The notes: generated from the letters alone by a model not told the origin. DNA of 64,000 bases from Prinsepia uniflora (GCA_032719365.1 CM064866.1:8661781-8725780); one strand, 5' to 3'. Positions 23,812-36,684 are shown, counted from the stretch's first letter. Translations and numbers: made by a program.

Positions 23812-26800
23812 GCGTGCTACCCGGGGTCTCAAACCCAAGTCTTCTCAAAGTCAAAGTCAATGTCCACAGGCCGCTGACCCTACCCGAGGTTATAGTAACC
23901 ATAGCCTTCCTGAAAGTAAGGAACCCAACTAGGGGGTGACTCCACTCAGTCGGTGCTCCGTGACTACTCCGGGGTCCACCCAGACCAACGACCCTCCCCG
24001 GAGGAGATAATAGAACAAGTAAAGGAAGGTATATGAACATATATATACATAACATAAACATTCATGTCCGGTTCCCCTGAACCGTCATGATCCATAACAT
24101 CCATTAAACAGTGTTCATGCCGGTTCCCATAAACCGTCATGAATCAGAATGACCTGAAAAAGGTTCATGCCGGTTCCCATAAACCATCATGAACCACAAT
24201 GACCTTTCCAGAGTTCGTGCCAGTTCCCATAAACCGCCATGAACTTGGAAATCCATCTAGGGTCCCTGACCCGAAATCATCAGTGTAAAACAACTGGGTC
24301 TCGTGCCCGAACATATGACTCAACTGGGCACCGTGCGCGATATCTAAGGGTCAGTCACGACTACGATCATAGTGATGCATGCAACCATCCATCCAGGACC
24401 GCCCTCAATCCTGGTATGTCGCCGTGAACGTATCAACCGACGCGACCACCACAAGATCATGATGCACTCATCACCGATCGATATCCTGAACCGTCAGCAC
24501 TCCCAAGTCGAGCCTCCCTAGGCTGCCCGACCACGAATCGTGCATCGTGACCTCTCCGGAAGGAACATATCCCAATCCGGAGGCGAGCGTCGTATCGTTG
24601 ATCGCCGTGCACATAACACCCGTCGCGACCACGATTTAGACCCGAAGGTCGTAAATAGCGTCATATGCCTGAGTCAAAACCAAATGGATCTCATACCCGA
24701 GTTTATCCTTTTAGAAATCCAAAACCTTTCATTTAGACCAATAAAGAAATACAGACCCGTATAGGCACCGTATAGGGCCGAAACCTTGAAATACGTGCCT
24801 ATACGTAACCACACATCCAAATGCACTCATGGCATCACAAACAAGTATTTAAAACATAGAATAAACATTTATGCATGCACCAATTTAGAAAACAAGGTCC
24901 ACTCACAGACCGTCCGAGCTGCCACCTCGATTTGCGTGCCATAGGCTCTCCCTAGCCAATCGCTATCACCGGGACTCCTGAACCTGTCCAAATCGTAATA
25001 GAAGGTTACTAACTACCTTATTAACCTCCTACCAAAGCCCCGTAATTTTCTGGAAATTTTAATTATTTTTAAACTCGATCTGAAACCTTCCGATGTCTCG
25101 AACATTATCGAGACGGTGTCCGATCGACACGAAATTAGTCCCAAAATGTTCGTTACATCGAATAGAGTTTTTCACATGTTGGAAACATCCTCAAATTCCT
25201 CACCACGCGCTCACACGCGCCCCTAGAAGCTGCCTGTGCGTGAGATCATGTGTGGTGAACAGGGTCACCAGCAAGCTCTCGCCGACCGGGTTCGCTGGTT
25301 CGAACCAGACCGGACCGGCTCGACCGGTTCAACCCTTAAACCTTCATGTTTTTGATCCATTTTATCCCATTTTCATTCTAATACCTTCCTAATCCCATTT
25401 CTAATCTTTTTAGCTATAAAAATCGGATAAAAAACCTCAAAACCCGTACCTTGAACCACGGCCATGGCGGCCGTATTTTCCCCTGCCGTTCACGGCTGTT
25501 CCAGGCCGTCCAACGCCTCGAAACCAATCCCATTCATCTCCTGGGATCCCTAGAAACCTTACCCAATTAATGGAATCGAGTAAAAACCATTAAAATCCAA
25601 TTTTCAAAATTCGAATATTTCCTTACCTCACGGGTTCACTCCGCTGTGGCCTCCACCGTGGGCCACCGTCCAGCCTCTCAGTCCTCAACCCCTCAACCCT
25701 CTCTCACGGTCATGTTCGGCTCAGATAATGGATGGTGGTGAGGTGTGGTGTGGTTTGTGTGTTTTTGGAGGAAAATGGAGAAAATTGTGGGTTTCGGGTT
25801 TGAAGATGAAGAAGAGAAGATGGTTTGAACTGAAGAGAGAAGAGAGATTTAATGGATGGTGAGGATCTGAGTGATTAAATGGAATAAAGGGCCAAGATTG
25901 AGTGTTGGATGAGTTAATTATAAAATAATAATTATATTAATATTTAATTAGCTTAGATCCACAATTTAGGGGATTTAGCCAATGGGATGAGTGACACTTG
26001 TCACTCATCCATGGGACCCACTTAAAATATCTAGCCCAATCAAATTTTGCCAAATCATCACCGTTTCGAAGTACGTGCATAATGAAATCGAACTTCCGTG
26101 ACCTATAACTTCCCTGTTCGAAGTCCGATTTCAGCATGCCGCCTGTCTATGGATTCGTATCGTCCTTATCTACGTAATAGTCCTCTGTCCTCGGCCATCG
26201 GACCTCTTGGTCAAAAAGTCAACATTTGCCCCTTTTTAACCAAAATTACTAAAATGCCCCTAAACTTCCGAACGTCATAACTTCCTCCTTGAACTTCGGA
26301 ATTGAACGTGCCACCTGTCTATGAACTCGTGACGTCACGGACTATGTCACAGTCATCAATCAAAGTCCATTTGACCGCCAGAATGAAAAGTCAACGTTTT
26401 GCCCACGCCCAAGGGAAAAACAGTCATTATGCATCGTTCGTCCGATTTCGCCCTACTAATCACGGATTAACCTCACTAATTGTGATTAGTCACTAATCTA
26501 ATCCTGAAATTTGGGACGGGTCTTTACACATACGTACCTTGTACCGACGCCTCAGCACATCGTGCGAGTCTACCGTCAACAACCACAAATCTCACCTCAC
26601 CAACCAATTCTCAAGATGACATCTACTGGCCTCGGTACTCCTATTCATCAATATCTGTTCAACGTTCCGTACTACGTCCGTCAGCGTTCTGTGCCGACCT
26701 CACTGGAGTCACAACGTACTAACTCACACTAACAACTCAGAAACTCAATGCATCATCTCACCGGTGGTTCCACTAACCACCAACACCATCAACCTGTGGG

Positions 26801-26926
26801 AACACTAATCACACCCAACATCAAACAAGGTGCATACCACCAAAACATCACAATATATTCCTCAAGCACTTCCAATGTCATACCACGGGTCTCCACCAAA
26901 CACATCGGCATCAGTCGAGCTCTAAT

Positions 26927-28886
26927 TGTAACAACCCGTCCCGAATTCCAGGATTAGATTAGTGACTAATCACGATTAGTGAGGCTAATCCGTGATTAGT
27001 TAGGCGAAATCGGATGAACGATGCGAAATGACCGTTTTGCCCCTAACCGTGGCAAAACATTAAATTTTCATTCGGGCGGTCAAATGGACTTTGACCGATG
27101 ACCGTGACATAGTTTAGGACGACATGAGTTCATAGACAGATGGCACGTTCAATTCTGACGTTCGAGGAAGAAGTTATGACGTTCGGAAGTTTAAGGGCAT
27201 TTTGGTAATTATGGTCAAAAGGGGCAAATGTTGACTTTTTGACCGGGAGGTCCAATGGCCAAGGGCCGAGGACTGTTACGTAGATCGGGACGATACGAAT
27301 CCATAGACAGGCGGCACGTTGAATTCGGACATTTGACGGCGAAGTTACGAAATGTCTTACCTTTTGTCCTTAAGTGGGCCAGATATTTTACAAGGGCCCA
27401 ATGGATGAGTGACAAGTGTCACTCATCCATTGCTCATTATGTTCCCATACATGCATACCATCCCTTAGTCTTGCAAACCATCCCCCACAACACTCAAACC
27501 CGATCTCACCATTTCCTCTCATCTGTGCAACCCAAACCAATCCAACCCTTAACCCATGATCATGACTGAGAGGCCAGAGAGTGAGGGAGGACAGGATGAT
27601 GTGGTGGCCGACCCAGGACGACGGAGCCAAGAAACCGAGAGGTACTCGATTTAGCCCATTTTCATTTTATTTCGATTATGCACAATATGGTTGATTTTGC
27701 ATGATTAGGAAATGGTTATTAGGTTGCTAGGGACTTAATATGAAGGTTTTGATGGGGTTTAACTGCTGAGAAGCCGTCGGAAGGAAAATGGAAAAAACAA
27801 GGTCGTGAGGCCCTTCGATTATAGCAAGGATTTATGCGTTTTAGGTAGTTTTAATGATTGGAAATGATATGGAATGAAGAAATATGAATTATAGGATTAA
27901 TTGGATTGGAATCGGACCGAAATGGAGGAGGAAAACCGCTGAACCGGTCAAGCCGGTTCAGCACAGTAAAACCGGTCCAGAACCAGAAAAACCGGTTCAC
28001 CTAATGTAGGTGACGATAAACAGTGCACATGTCACTCTTGGGGCGCGTGGCCTATAATTTGGGGAAGTTTTCAAAATACGAAATCATCTATTCGATGTAA
28101 CGAACATTTTGGGACTAGTTTCGTGTCAATCGGACATCGTTTCGATAGGTTTCGTGGTGTCCGAAGGTTTAGGGTCGGTTTAAAAATAGTTAAAAATATC
28201 GGAAAATTACGGGGCTTTGGTAGGAGGTTAATTAAGTAGTTAGTAACTTTCTATTACAATTTAGACAGGTTCGGGAGTCTCGGTGATGGTGATTGGCTCG
28301 GGAGAGCCGTATGGCACGTAAATCGAGGCGGCAGCTCGGACGGTCTGTGAGTGGACCTTGGTTTTCTAAATTGGTGCATGCATAAATGTTTATTATATGT
28401 TTTAATACATGTTTGATATGCAATGGGTGCATTTGTATGCGGTTACGTATAAGCACGTATTTCGAGGGCTCGGCCTTATACGGTGCTTAAACGGGTCTGT
28501 ATTTCTTTAATGGTTTAAATGATTTCGATTTGGATTTCCAAAAGGATAAACTCGGGTATGAGACCCATTTGGTTTTTTCTCGGGCATATGACCTCAGATA
28601 TCGGGCACGGTGCCCAGCTGATGTCCTATGTTTGGGCACGAGACCCAGGTTACTTTACGGTTTTGATTTCAGGTCAGGGAATCTTAAATGGATTTCCAGG
28701 ATCATGACGGTTTATGGGAACCGGCATGAACCCTTGTTATGGTATCGTGGTTCATGACGGGTTATGGAAACCGGCATGAACCCTGGTTATGTTATTATGG
28801 TACATGACGGTTTATGGGAACCGGCATGAACCCTGGTTATGTGATTGTGGTACATGACGGTTTATGGGAACTGGGCATGGAGGATG

Positions 28887-28923
<37 letters not shown>

Positions 28924-29744
28924 CTGGATGTTATGGATCATGACGGTTCAGGGGAACCGGGCATGAATGTTTGTATTATGTATATATATGTTCATATACC
29001 TTCCTTTACTTATTCTATCTCCTCCGGGGAGGTTTGTTGGCCTGGGTGGACCCCGGAGTAGCCACGGAGCACTGACTGAGTGGGAGTTGCCCCAGTTGGG
29101 TTCCTTACTCTTAGGCAGGCTGGTTACTATAACCTCGGGTAGGGTCAGTGGTCTGCGAACATTGACCTTGACTTTGAGAAGACTCAGATTGAGACCCGGG
29201 TAGCACGCGCGCAGCTTTGAATACCGTGACAGAATTGGTTGTGTGAATTATATGTATATATGATATATGATTATATGAGATGTGATGTGTGTTTACACAG
29301 GTTTTGGGCAGTGGCCCGTATGGTTGGTTTCTTATGATTTGGGCTGAGTCCCTTATTGGTTTATTATGGATTTGGGCAGTGGCTCGTATATTTGATTTGA
29401 TTATGGTTTTGGGATTAGTTCCCACAGATGGTTCCATTTGGTTAAATGGTTTTCGAATGCATGCATGCTTTTTAGTGAAGGGTACAAATGTCTTCTTATG
29501 GAAATGTTTTTATAAACTTTTGTTTTGTCTACTCATAGCTTTTAATGTTTTGACTGCCTTTCAGGTTGATAGCGGATGTGGACTGTAGCAGAGACCGAGA
29601 TATCACATACCTCCTCTGGATCCTGGCGTACTCTGATAGCCCGGAAGGGCAAAGGTCTAAAATATCCCTTGTCTGACACTTCGTGTCAGATGGGAGTAGG
29701 GTCATCCCGTGTTAATCCCGGGGGGATTGGGATGGGTCCTGTCA
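26927..29744 (+). mobile_element. Solo LTR F, 2818 bp, TSD CTAAT, inserted in element X
   Basis: Starts TGTAACAACCCGTCCCGAATT and ends GGGATGGGTCCTGTCA, with CTAAT on both sides (26922-26926 and 29745-29749). It sits in the internal part of element X. It carries a 50-bp tandem array (28703-28902) and a long TA run at 28889-28920. No coding region is supported. Confidence 0.93.
28703..28902 (+). repeat. 50-bp tandem repeat array in LTR F
   Basis: CATGACGG recurs at 28703, 28753, 28803 and 28853, an exact 50-bp period, each followed by a TTTATGGGAACCGGCATGAA-like block. The last unit runs into a TA microsatellite, after which another degenerate unit appears near 28937. Copies B, D and E have related but shorter or reversed versions. 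Confidence 0.88.
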
Positions 29745-30151
29745 CTAATACACCCATAACTCCATCCAACAACACCCTAGTGTACCCGTCAACCCTCACA
29801 GTGTATCTTCGGGGCACACAAAACATCCTCGTATCTACACTACTTACCACCAGCCTACCAGCCAATCACGCTTCACTTTTGAAGTCCATCAGGCCAATCT
29901 TGACACGCCGATCTACATATCTTCCGGGGAAGACCAACTCAAGTCCACTTCGAGTCACCCGGTCTCCTGGGTCTCCCGACTGACATCACATCCAATCATA
30001 TCTCATTTATGTACACAGGGCAGACCCAACACTAGATCCAAGTCCATAATCACACGTGTCCTGCACAACTCCAAGATGATCAAGATATCCATCTTGCCCA
30101 TCACTATGTCCACATCACATCACTTCTGATATCTCGCCTTTATCCTCCATG

Positions 30152-33026
30152 TGACACGTACGTCAGACAAGGGATTCTCGATCCGACCATCCCAAAAGTA
30201 TCGGGACCTCCCAGAGTGCACCAAATCTACTGTGGATCCGCACGGCAACAACCTGGAGGGTATTGAAAACACGAAGAGACTGTGAGTGGACAAAAATAAA
30301 TAAGAGTTTCAAAAAACGTTATCAGAAAACATAATTACATTTATAGCCTTCGTTTAAAAACCAATGCATGCATATCTAACCAAGTTATAAAACCGTTCTC
30401 TACTCAAGTTATTTAAACCATGTAAGAAAAACCGAATACATTGTTCTTTGCTCAAATCCCGGGCTTCAGCCCAAAACCATCAAAAATCATGTCATCCGGG
30501 CATAGCCCAAAACATCGGAAAACCATGATCGAAAACCATCATCATCAAATCTCAGTGAAAACCAAAACATTTTTAAAACCATATTTCCATCCTTCGAACC
30601 TGTTGGATCTATCTGAGTCTTTAAACTCAATCCAGGCCTCAATATAATCCAAGTCTTTAAACTCCCGAGTATTTAAACTCAATAGGCCTACGGGGGAAAT
30701 CAATATCCGAGTCTTTAAACTCCCGAGTCTTTAAACTCAATCCGGGTCTTTAAACCCAATCCGGGCCCGCCCTCATCATAACATATCCGGGTCTTTAAAT
30801 CCAATAACCAGATCCAGCAAATTCAATCCAAATCCAATATCCATTTCCGAATCCGAATCCGCAATCTCATCAGGATCTCGGATCCAAACCCAGAACTCAT
30901 ATCCATATCCATTTCCAAATCCGAGTTCGAAACCATCATTCTGTAAGTCGACATCCGGAATAACCATTTCGAACCCAAACCCGGAAATCCACTTTTTAGG
31001 TTCCCAAAATCGAATCCAAAATCGTCATTTCGAAATCCGATTCAAAAACCCGAAATCACATTCTTGAAAACCACTTCTCTGAACTGGGCTTCAAGCCCGA
31101 ATTTACTTTCCAAACCCATTTGAACTCATTGAAATCATTGAAATCAAATTATATGTCAAGTCTCAAAAGTAAATCTTCAAAACCCTCGTCAAATCATAAA
31201 ATAAACTGAAACCTCGTAAAACGTGCACTTACGTCATAATCTCGAAATCCATGCAAAACCGTAAACATAAAAAGCATAAATCAAATCATAGAATCACATA
31301 TATAAAATATATAAAAATATATATGCATGCATCATAAGTTAGAAAGCAAAGTCCACTCACAGACCATTAGCGTCGTCGCCTCGATACGCGCGCACTTAAA
31401 CTGTTCCCGTCGAATACGCTATCCTCGACTTCTCCAAATCTGTCAAAATTCCATAATAAGGTCACTGACTACTTCATAATGATCATACTAAAGCCCCGTA
31501 ATTTTTCCGAATTTTTAATTATTTTTAATCGAGGCCTAAAACCTTCGGACATCTCAAAACATATCGAGACGATGTCCGATAGACTCGAAACCAGTGCCAA
31601 AATGTTCGTTACATCGAATACTTTAAAAGTCATGTTGGAACCTTCCTCAAAAGCCGTGTCATGCGCCTACATGCACCGCCTGAAGTGGCTACACGTGGGC
31701 CTCACGCGCGAGTCGCTGTTCATCCTCTTCAACATCAGTCGACCGTTCTGCAATTCCGGTCTGGTTTTGAACCGGCGGTCATGGTTTTGTCCAATTTTTA
31801 ATATGTTTCTATTCCTATTTCTACCCTTAGCTTCGTCCCAACAAGTATAATCAATCTAGCTAATAGATACAAAGAATTCTGGTATATAATTACCTTCCCG
31901 ATTCAAGAACAATAACCAGGCTCTGCAACCTTGTCATTCCATGGTTTCTGGCTTCCTCCAGCCTCCACTTCCGTCCCAAACGACTTATTTACCTTCCAAC
32001 ATCAAGTTCTAGTCATTAATAATCATCGACAAAGGCTAAAAATCCATAACCAAGATTTAAGCTCAAGCTTACCGTGTTGGTTCGCCAGCCACCAGTCCAC
32101 GGCAGACCTCTGACCCAAGCCCAAATACTCCCTAAGGGACTCCTGGGCCTCATCCTGACTATAAAAAGCACTACTAAAGTCTCACAATATCAACTTCCAT
32201 TGAAGGAAGAACAAAGCACTTCACGGGTTGCCGTTCAGGACCACCGTCCATGACGGTTCTCGCGGCAGTCCCAACTCACCATCACACTCCTCACTGTTAT
32301 CTCTCACCTTCCTTCACAGGTTACAGACCAATATGGAAATCAAAGGGCTGGGTTCACGGCTCTTGCACGATCAGTCTCTGTTCTCTCTTTGCTCTCCTCT
32401 GATCGATTAAACAAAATTTAAACTTAAACCCGTGAGATTGAATTGGCTAGAAGCCCCTAGGAAATGGCCATGTGTCCTTAATTTGGTGGTTCAGTTCACA
32501 AATATCCAATCCATCAGCCCTAGGTGTCCTCACCTGATTGTTCACAGAAACCAAGATGCCAAAAGACCAGTTTGCCCCTCAAAGTCCAAATTACCATTTT
32601 ACCCCTCGTATTACTAAACCCGTAACTCTATTTTCCGAACTCCAATTTACACATGCCGCCTGTCGTTGTGATCAGGGAATCGAGACCTTCCTAACGGTCC
32701 TAGAATCACATGAAAAGTAGTTTTCGTGTAAAAAGTCAACAAATTCCCTCTTTTAACTTAATTACGAAAATGCCCTCGAACTTCCGAATGTCTTAACTTT
32801 TTCCTCGGATGTCGGAATCGGACGTGCCACTTGTCTATGAACTCGTGACGTCCCGAACTATGTCACGGTCATCGGTCAAAGTCCATTTGACAGCCCGGAC
32901 TAAAAGTCAACATTAAATCGTCATTTTGCACCGTCCGTCCGAAAGCCTCCAACTAATCACCGATTAACTTCACTAATCCGTCATTAACAACTAAGCTAAT
33001 CCCAATTTCTGGGACGGGTCGTTACA
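30152..33026 (-). mobile_element. Reverse LTR G inside element X, left end degraded
   Basis: The right end is the intact family terminus (GGGACGGGTCGTTACA at 33026) and the body follows the reverse LTR, including GAGTCTTTAAACTC repeats at 30610-30800. The left end starts TGACACGTACGTCAGACAAGG, so most of the terminal block (CGACCCATCCCAATCC) is missing. The flanks (CCATG and AACAA) do not match, so no target duplication is seen. It is a rearranged or truncated copy. Confidence 0.75.
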
Positions 33027-34752
33027 AACAAGTCCAAGCTCTGTCTCGCATACGATCCTCCTGATCCCCAACAACTCAATCTTGAGCTAGAAACGATCCA
33101 ATCCCGATCCACTCACTCCTAAGTGGATCCCACTTACTGTCTCACTACTTCGCCTTCAATGTCCACAAATGATCAGACCACCGCATCAGATCGAATCGAT
33201 CAAGCATACCACACATCTCGAGACACGTCTATATTGTGGGTTCTCTTCAATGACCTCATATTGATCAATTATAGTCACTCCTTATCATCTTTCTTTTGTC
33301 ATCATACCACAGAACTCACAATGGTCCACAACCATGTCACCTCAAGTCATCCTACCTTAATCCAACTTAATACAATCCTATGACACACGCCACACATACC
33401 AAACATGGTGTCACCAAGTACTCTCTCTACTCCTGAACACATCCACACGTGTCTACGATTAAGAGGGGGGGGGGGGTTCACAACTCCTAAAGTTCCTTCA
33501 ATGAGTTTCCCAAATCGACTCCAGAGTATCCATCACTCAACATCTAACACCAAATCGGAATCAACACAACATCTCATCGTCTAAACCATAACATCTCATG
33601 ATTCCGAGATTCCAACCAAGGGACTTCATCCCCAACAAGTATACCACCACCAGACTAACTATCCAAACTTCAAATCCTCTACTAGTCTTAGGAAAATCCA
33701 CAAATCACTCAGACAACCTTCTCGTCCGAAAACCAAACAACTCACCGACCAACTCACCTGTCGGTTAACACCGTTTATGTACATCCAAAAGCATGTCAAT
33801 CATCACGTATCCTGATTCTCACGTATCAACCTTTTCAAGGTTCAATTCCGAGTCACCAACTGTCGAGATCACAATCAACGATCACTCACCTCGGACTCCT
33901 TGGTCACTCTCCTTGAAGTCATCAATCCCTAGTCTTGAGGACTCACCAAGTACCAACCTCGGCATCACCAAATGGCAACCTCGGCATCACCAAATACCAA
34001 CCTCGGCATATGCCGACATATTCCAACACCCTCGAAATTTCCAACATACCAAATGTCAGAACCAACTAACTAGGCACACCAGCTCATCAAACCTGGCCAC
34101 GCGGGTCGTCACACCAGGCTAAGAACATCCCTTAACGAAATATATACACACAAATGTCAACCAGTAACCATCGCTAGAGGGAATCCCTCAAATCCTAAAA
34201 GCAGGTTCCTTCACTCTCGCAACTCGAGGCATCCGGCTACTCGTAGCAGCACAAGTCCAATCTCAACCCAATTGACCAAAGGGTCACAATTCCATACTAT
34301 CGTCATCCAATCGCCATCCGGCCCAACAGGCCGCCGTCAGCTGGCACAACCGGCCCACGAGTACCATCTGATTCAACAAGCTGTCATCGGGCCCCACATG
34401 TCGACCATCCAACCGTCACCTGTATCTCTTACTTCTAAATCACTGATTAGCATCCAGGTAAACCGCCCCAACACCCATCTGACCATCAGGTCCAACCAAC
34501 TATCAAGCATATCCAACTCCAAGCACGCTATCCTTTCCGGTCCAAAGCTGGCATACATCTCATTACACACCGCGTATTGGGAAACACATCACCCAGTTGC
34601 ATGTGCTCTCGCCACTAACTAACGTACTATCCCTCAAGCGTCCAGGTTGATTATTCGCATCAAGACATCACATCCACAACAGCATCACAACACACAAGTC
34701 GATGAACCAACTACTCCGGAAGCCACAACCTCACGTAGCGTGTATAAATTGC
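33027..34752 (-). other. Internal, non-coding part of element X next to the PBS
   Basis: Single-copy-looking DNA between LTR G and the PBS. I see no gag CCHC knuckle, protease or RT motif on either strand. The frames present, up to 116 codons, lack recognisable domains and are not supported as genes. A run of 12 G lies at 33465-33476. Other internal pieces of X at 17257-17611, 26534-26926 and 29750-30151 are equally featureless. Confidence 0.6.
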
Positions 34753-34764
34753 GCTCTGATACCA
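34753..34764 (-). other. Primer-binding site for initiator tRNA-Met (element X)
   Basis: The minus strand reads TGGTATCAGAGC, the standard plant-retrotransposon PBS complementary to the 3' end of initiator tRNA-Met. It lies two bases inside the right LTR, exactly where a 5' LTR boundary should be. It fixes the orientation of element X as minus. Confidence 0.93.
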
Positions 34765-34766
34765 AT

Positions 34767-36679
34767 TAACACGACCCACCCCCAATCCCCCGGGATTAAG
34801 GGCTGAGTTATGCTCCCATTTAACTCACGTGTGACACGAAGGCTAAACACTCGTTCAACTCCCGTGGAACACGCAAGCCAGACAAGGGATACCTAGGTCA
34901 ACCGTTTGAAACCAAGATTAGTTAACCAGACTTCCCAGCGTTACTGTGGATCGCATGTGTGATTTCTCCGTTTCTCTCACATGAGCCCGCACCGCATCAA
35001 CTTGGAGGGTATCGAAAACATAAAAGACTGTGAGTGGACAAAAATAAAGGACAAGTTTAGAAAACAGTTTATAAGAAAAGACATTTATACCCTCCACATA
35101 AAACTAATGCATGCATTCGAAAAGTTAGAAAGCCAAGTCCACTCACAGACCATTCGCGTCGCTGCCTCAATACATATGCAATTACGTTGTTCCCAGCTAA
35201 TCCCCTACCACCAGTTTTCCCGAACCTGTCCAAGTCCCATAATAAGGTCACTAACTACTTCCCAATTTTTATACTAAAGCCCCGTAATTTTTCCAAAATT
35301 TTAACTATTTTTAACCTAGCCTTTAATCCTTTGGACATCCTGAAACATCCTGAAACATATCGAAATGATGTCTGATCGACTCGAAGCTAATCCCAAAATG
35401 TTCGTGACATCGAATACTTTAAAATTCGTGTTGAAACCTTCCCCACAAGAAGCCCCACGCGCCCTCACACGCTACCCAAAGGGGCTGCGCGTGAGAGCTA
35501 TGCGCCTACTGTTCATCATTTTCAACCTCTCGCTCGACCAGTTCAGACCGGTTCGAACCGGCCCAGTCCAACCGAACTGGAAAGGGCTATTCAACGCCCA
35601 AATTCAGTCCATTTTCCATTATGTTTTCTCCTAAGGATTCGTCCTTCCCTTCCTTGACAATCTACAACTTAAAGACATGAAATTAGGGCCTGAATGATAC
35701 CTGCCTGATCAACCTTCAAACATCATCCTTCCTCCATCGTGCTTTCATGGTTCCGACCACCCTTTTCCTTTGTTTTCAATCCCAAACAACCTATGTGACC
35801 TCCAGAGACAATTTCCAATCATTAAAACTAATCAATAAGCAATAATTCATGATTGACCATTTTTTAGTTCAACAGAACTATTCACGGGAATATGAACTTA
35901 CCACCGTCGTCGTTCACCGCCGTGGGCACCACCACGTGCCTCTAAGTCCCCTTTCCAACTCTCTTTCACACTTCATGGCCAAAATTTGAGGTTTGAGGGT
36001 GTTTTTATACATGTGGAGTTCATAGGTTTGCAGAAGATTTCACGGTTCATGACCGCCGTCCACGACGGCCTTCACGGTGGCACCAACCTCATCGTCTAGT
36101 CCCTCAATTGCCTTCACACAACACTCACAGATAAGGATGATTGGATTGTTTCTCACTGTTCACTCCCCCACACACACAACCACTATGTTCCTCTGTTTCA
36201 AAATCGTACAAAACCTTAATTTAAAACGGTGTACAATTGTCAGAGAAGACTGGAACCAACCAGAAGCTGGACATATGTCCACATCCCACTGATCCCAGGT
36301 GATAAATGTCCCACCACCTCAGGGGATTGAGATTTACCTAACGATCCTCGAAATACGTGAAAAATACATGTCATATAAAAAGTCAACAATTTTCCCATTT
36401 CAACCAAATTACCAAAATACTCCCAAATTTCCGAACGTCATAACTTCTTACTCGAATGTTGGAATCGGACGTGCCACCTATCTATGAACTAATGGCGTCC
36501 AAAACTACGTCATAGTCATCAACCAAAGTTTGTTTGACCTCCCGAACTAAAAATCAACATTTCGCCCATTCAAGGGGCAAAACCATCATTTCGCACCGTC
36601 CGTCCGAAATCACCCCACTAACCACTGATTAAGTCATTAAGCACTAATCTAATCCCAAAATCTGGGATGGGTCATTACA
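34767..36679 (-). repeat. 5' LTR of element X (right copy, 1913 bp)
   Basis: Plus strand starts TAACACGACCCACCC and ends GGATGGGTCATTACA. It aligns with the left LTR at both ends, including the CCGTGGAACACGCAAGCCAGA and CCGCACCGCATCAACTTG blocks. It lacks about 1 kb present in the left LTR (deletion point near 35118-35120) but keeps about 0.65 kb absent there (35635-36310). Both LTRs have therefore shrunk independently from an ancestor of about 2.9 kb. Confidence 0.88.
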
Positions 36680-36684
36680 CCATC

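Larger units (their letters stand above)
17612..26528 (-). mobile_element. Solo LTR E (minus), about 3.26 kb, TSD CATAC, containing two nested solo LTRs
   Basis: Plus strand starts TGACAGGACCCATCCC and ends GGGACGGGTCTTTACA. CATAC flanks it on both sides (17607-17611 and 26529-26533). LTR copies C and D are inserted in it. The E pieces are 17612-18134, 20997-21020 and 23818-26528, and they join into a continuous LTR matching other copies (TAATTCACACAACTAATCCTGT, then AAAGCTACGCGCGTGCTACCC). At 24060-24250 it carries repeats of a GTTCATGCCGGTTCCCATAA unit, the reverse of the array in copy F. No coding region is supported. Confidence 0.92.
14982..36679 (-). mobile_element. Minus-strand LTR retrotransposon X with two LTRs, PBS and PPT, no recognisable coding region; hosts nested LTRs
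   Basis: Flanks are CCACC (14977-14981) and CCATC (36680-36684), a 5-bp target duplication with one change, placed exactly where the Tat RT is broken. The left LTR (14982-17238) and right LTR (34767-36679) share termini. Just inside the right LTR is a PBS complementary to initiator tRNA-Met (34753-34764). Next to the left LTR is a PPT-like tract (17239-17256). The right LTR is therefore the 5' LTR. After subtracting nested elements, the internal DNA is only about 2.9 kb (17239-17611, 26534-26926, 29750-30151, 33027-34766). It shows no gag, protease, RT or integrase. This resembles a non-autonomous long-LTR (LARD-like) element. A heavily decayed coding region cannot be excluded. Confidence 0.88.

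Noticed and set aside
24060..24250. CRISPR-like spacing of repeated GGTTCCCATAAACCGTCATG units
   Set aside because: It is an LTR minisatellite in plant nuclear DNA; units are degenerate and spacers are not unique.
34272..34622. 116-codon plus-strand frame in the interior of element X
   Set aside because: It is antisense to the element and has no motif; not distinguishable from chance.
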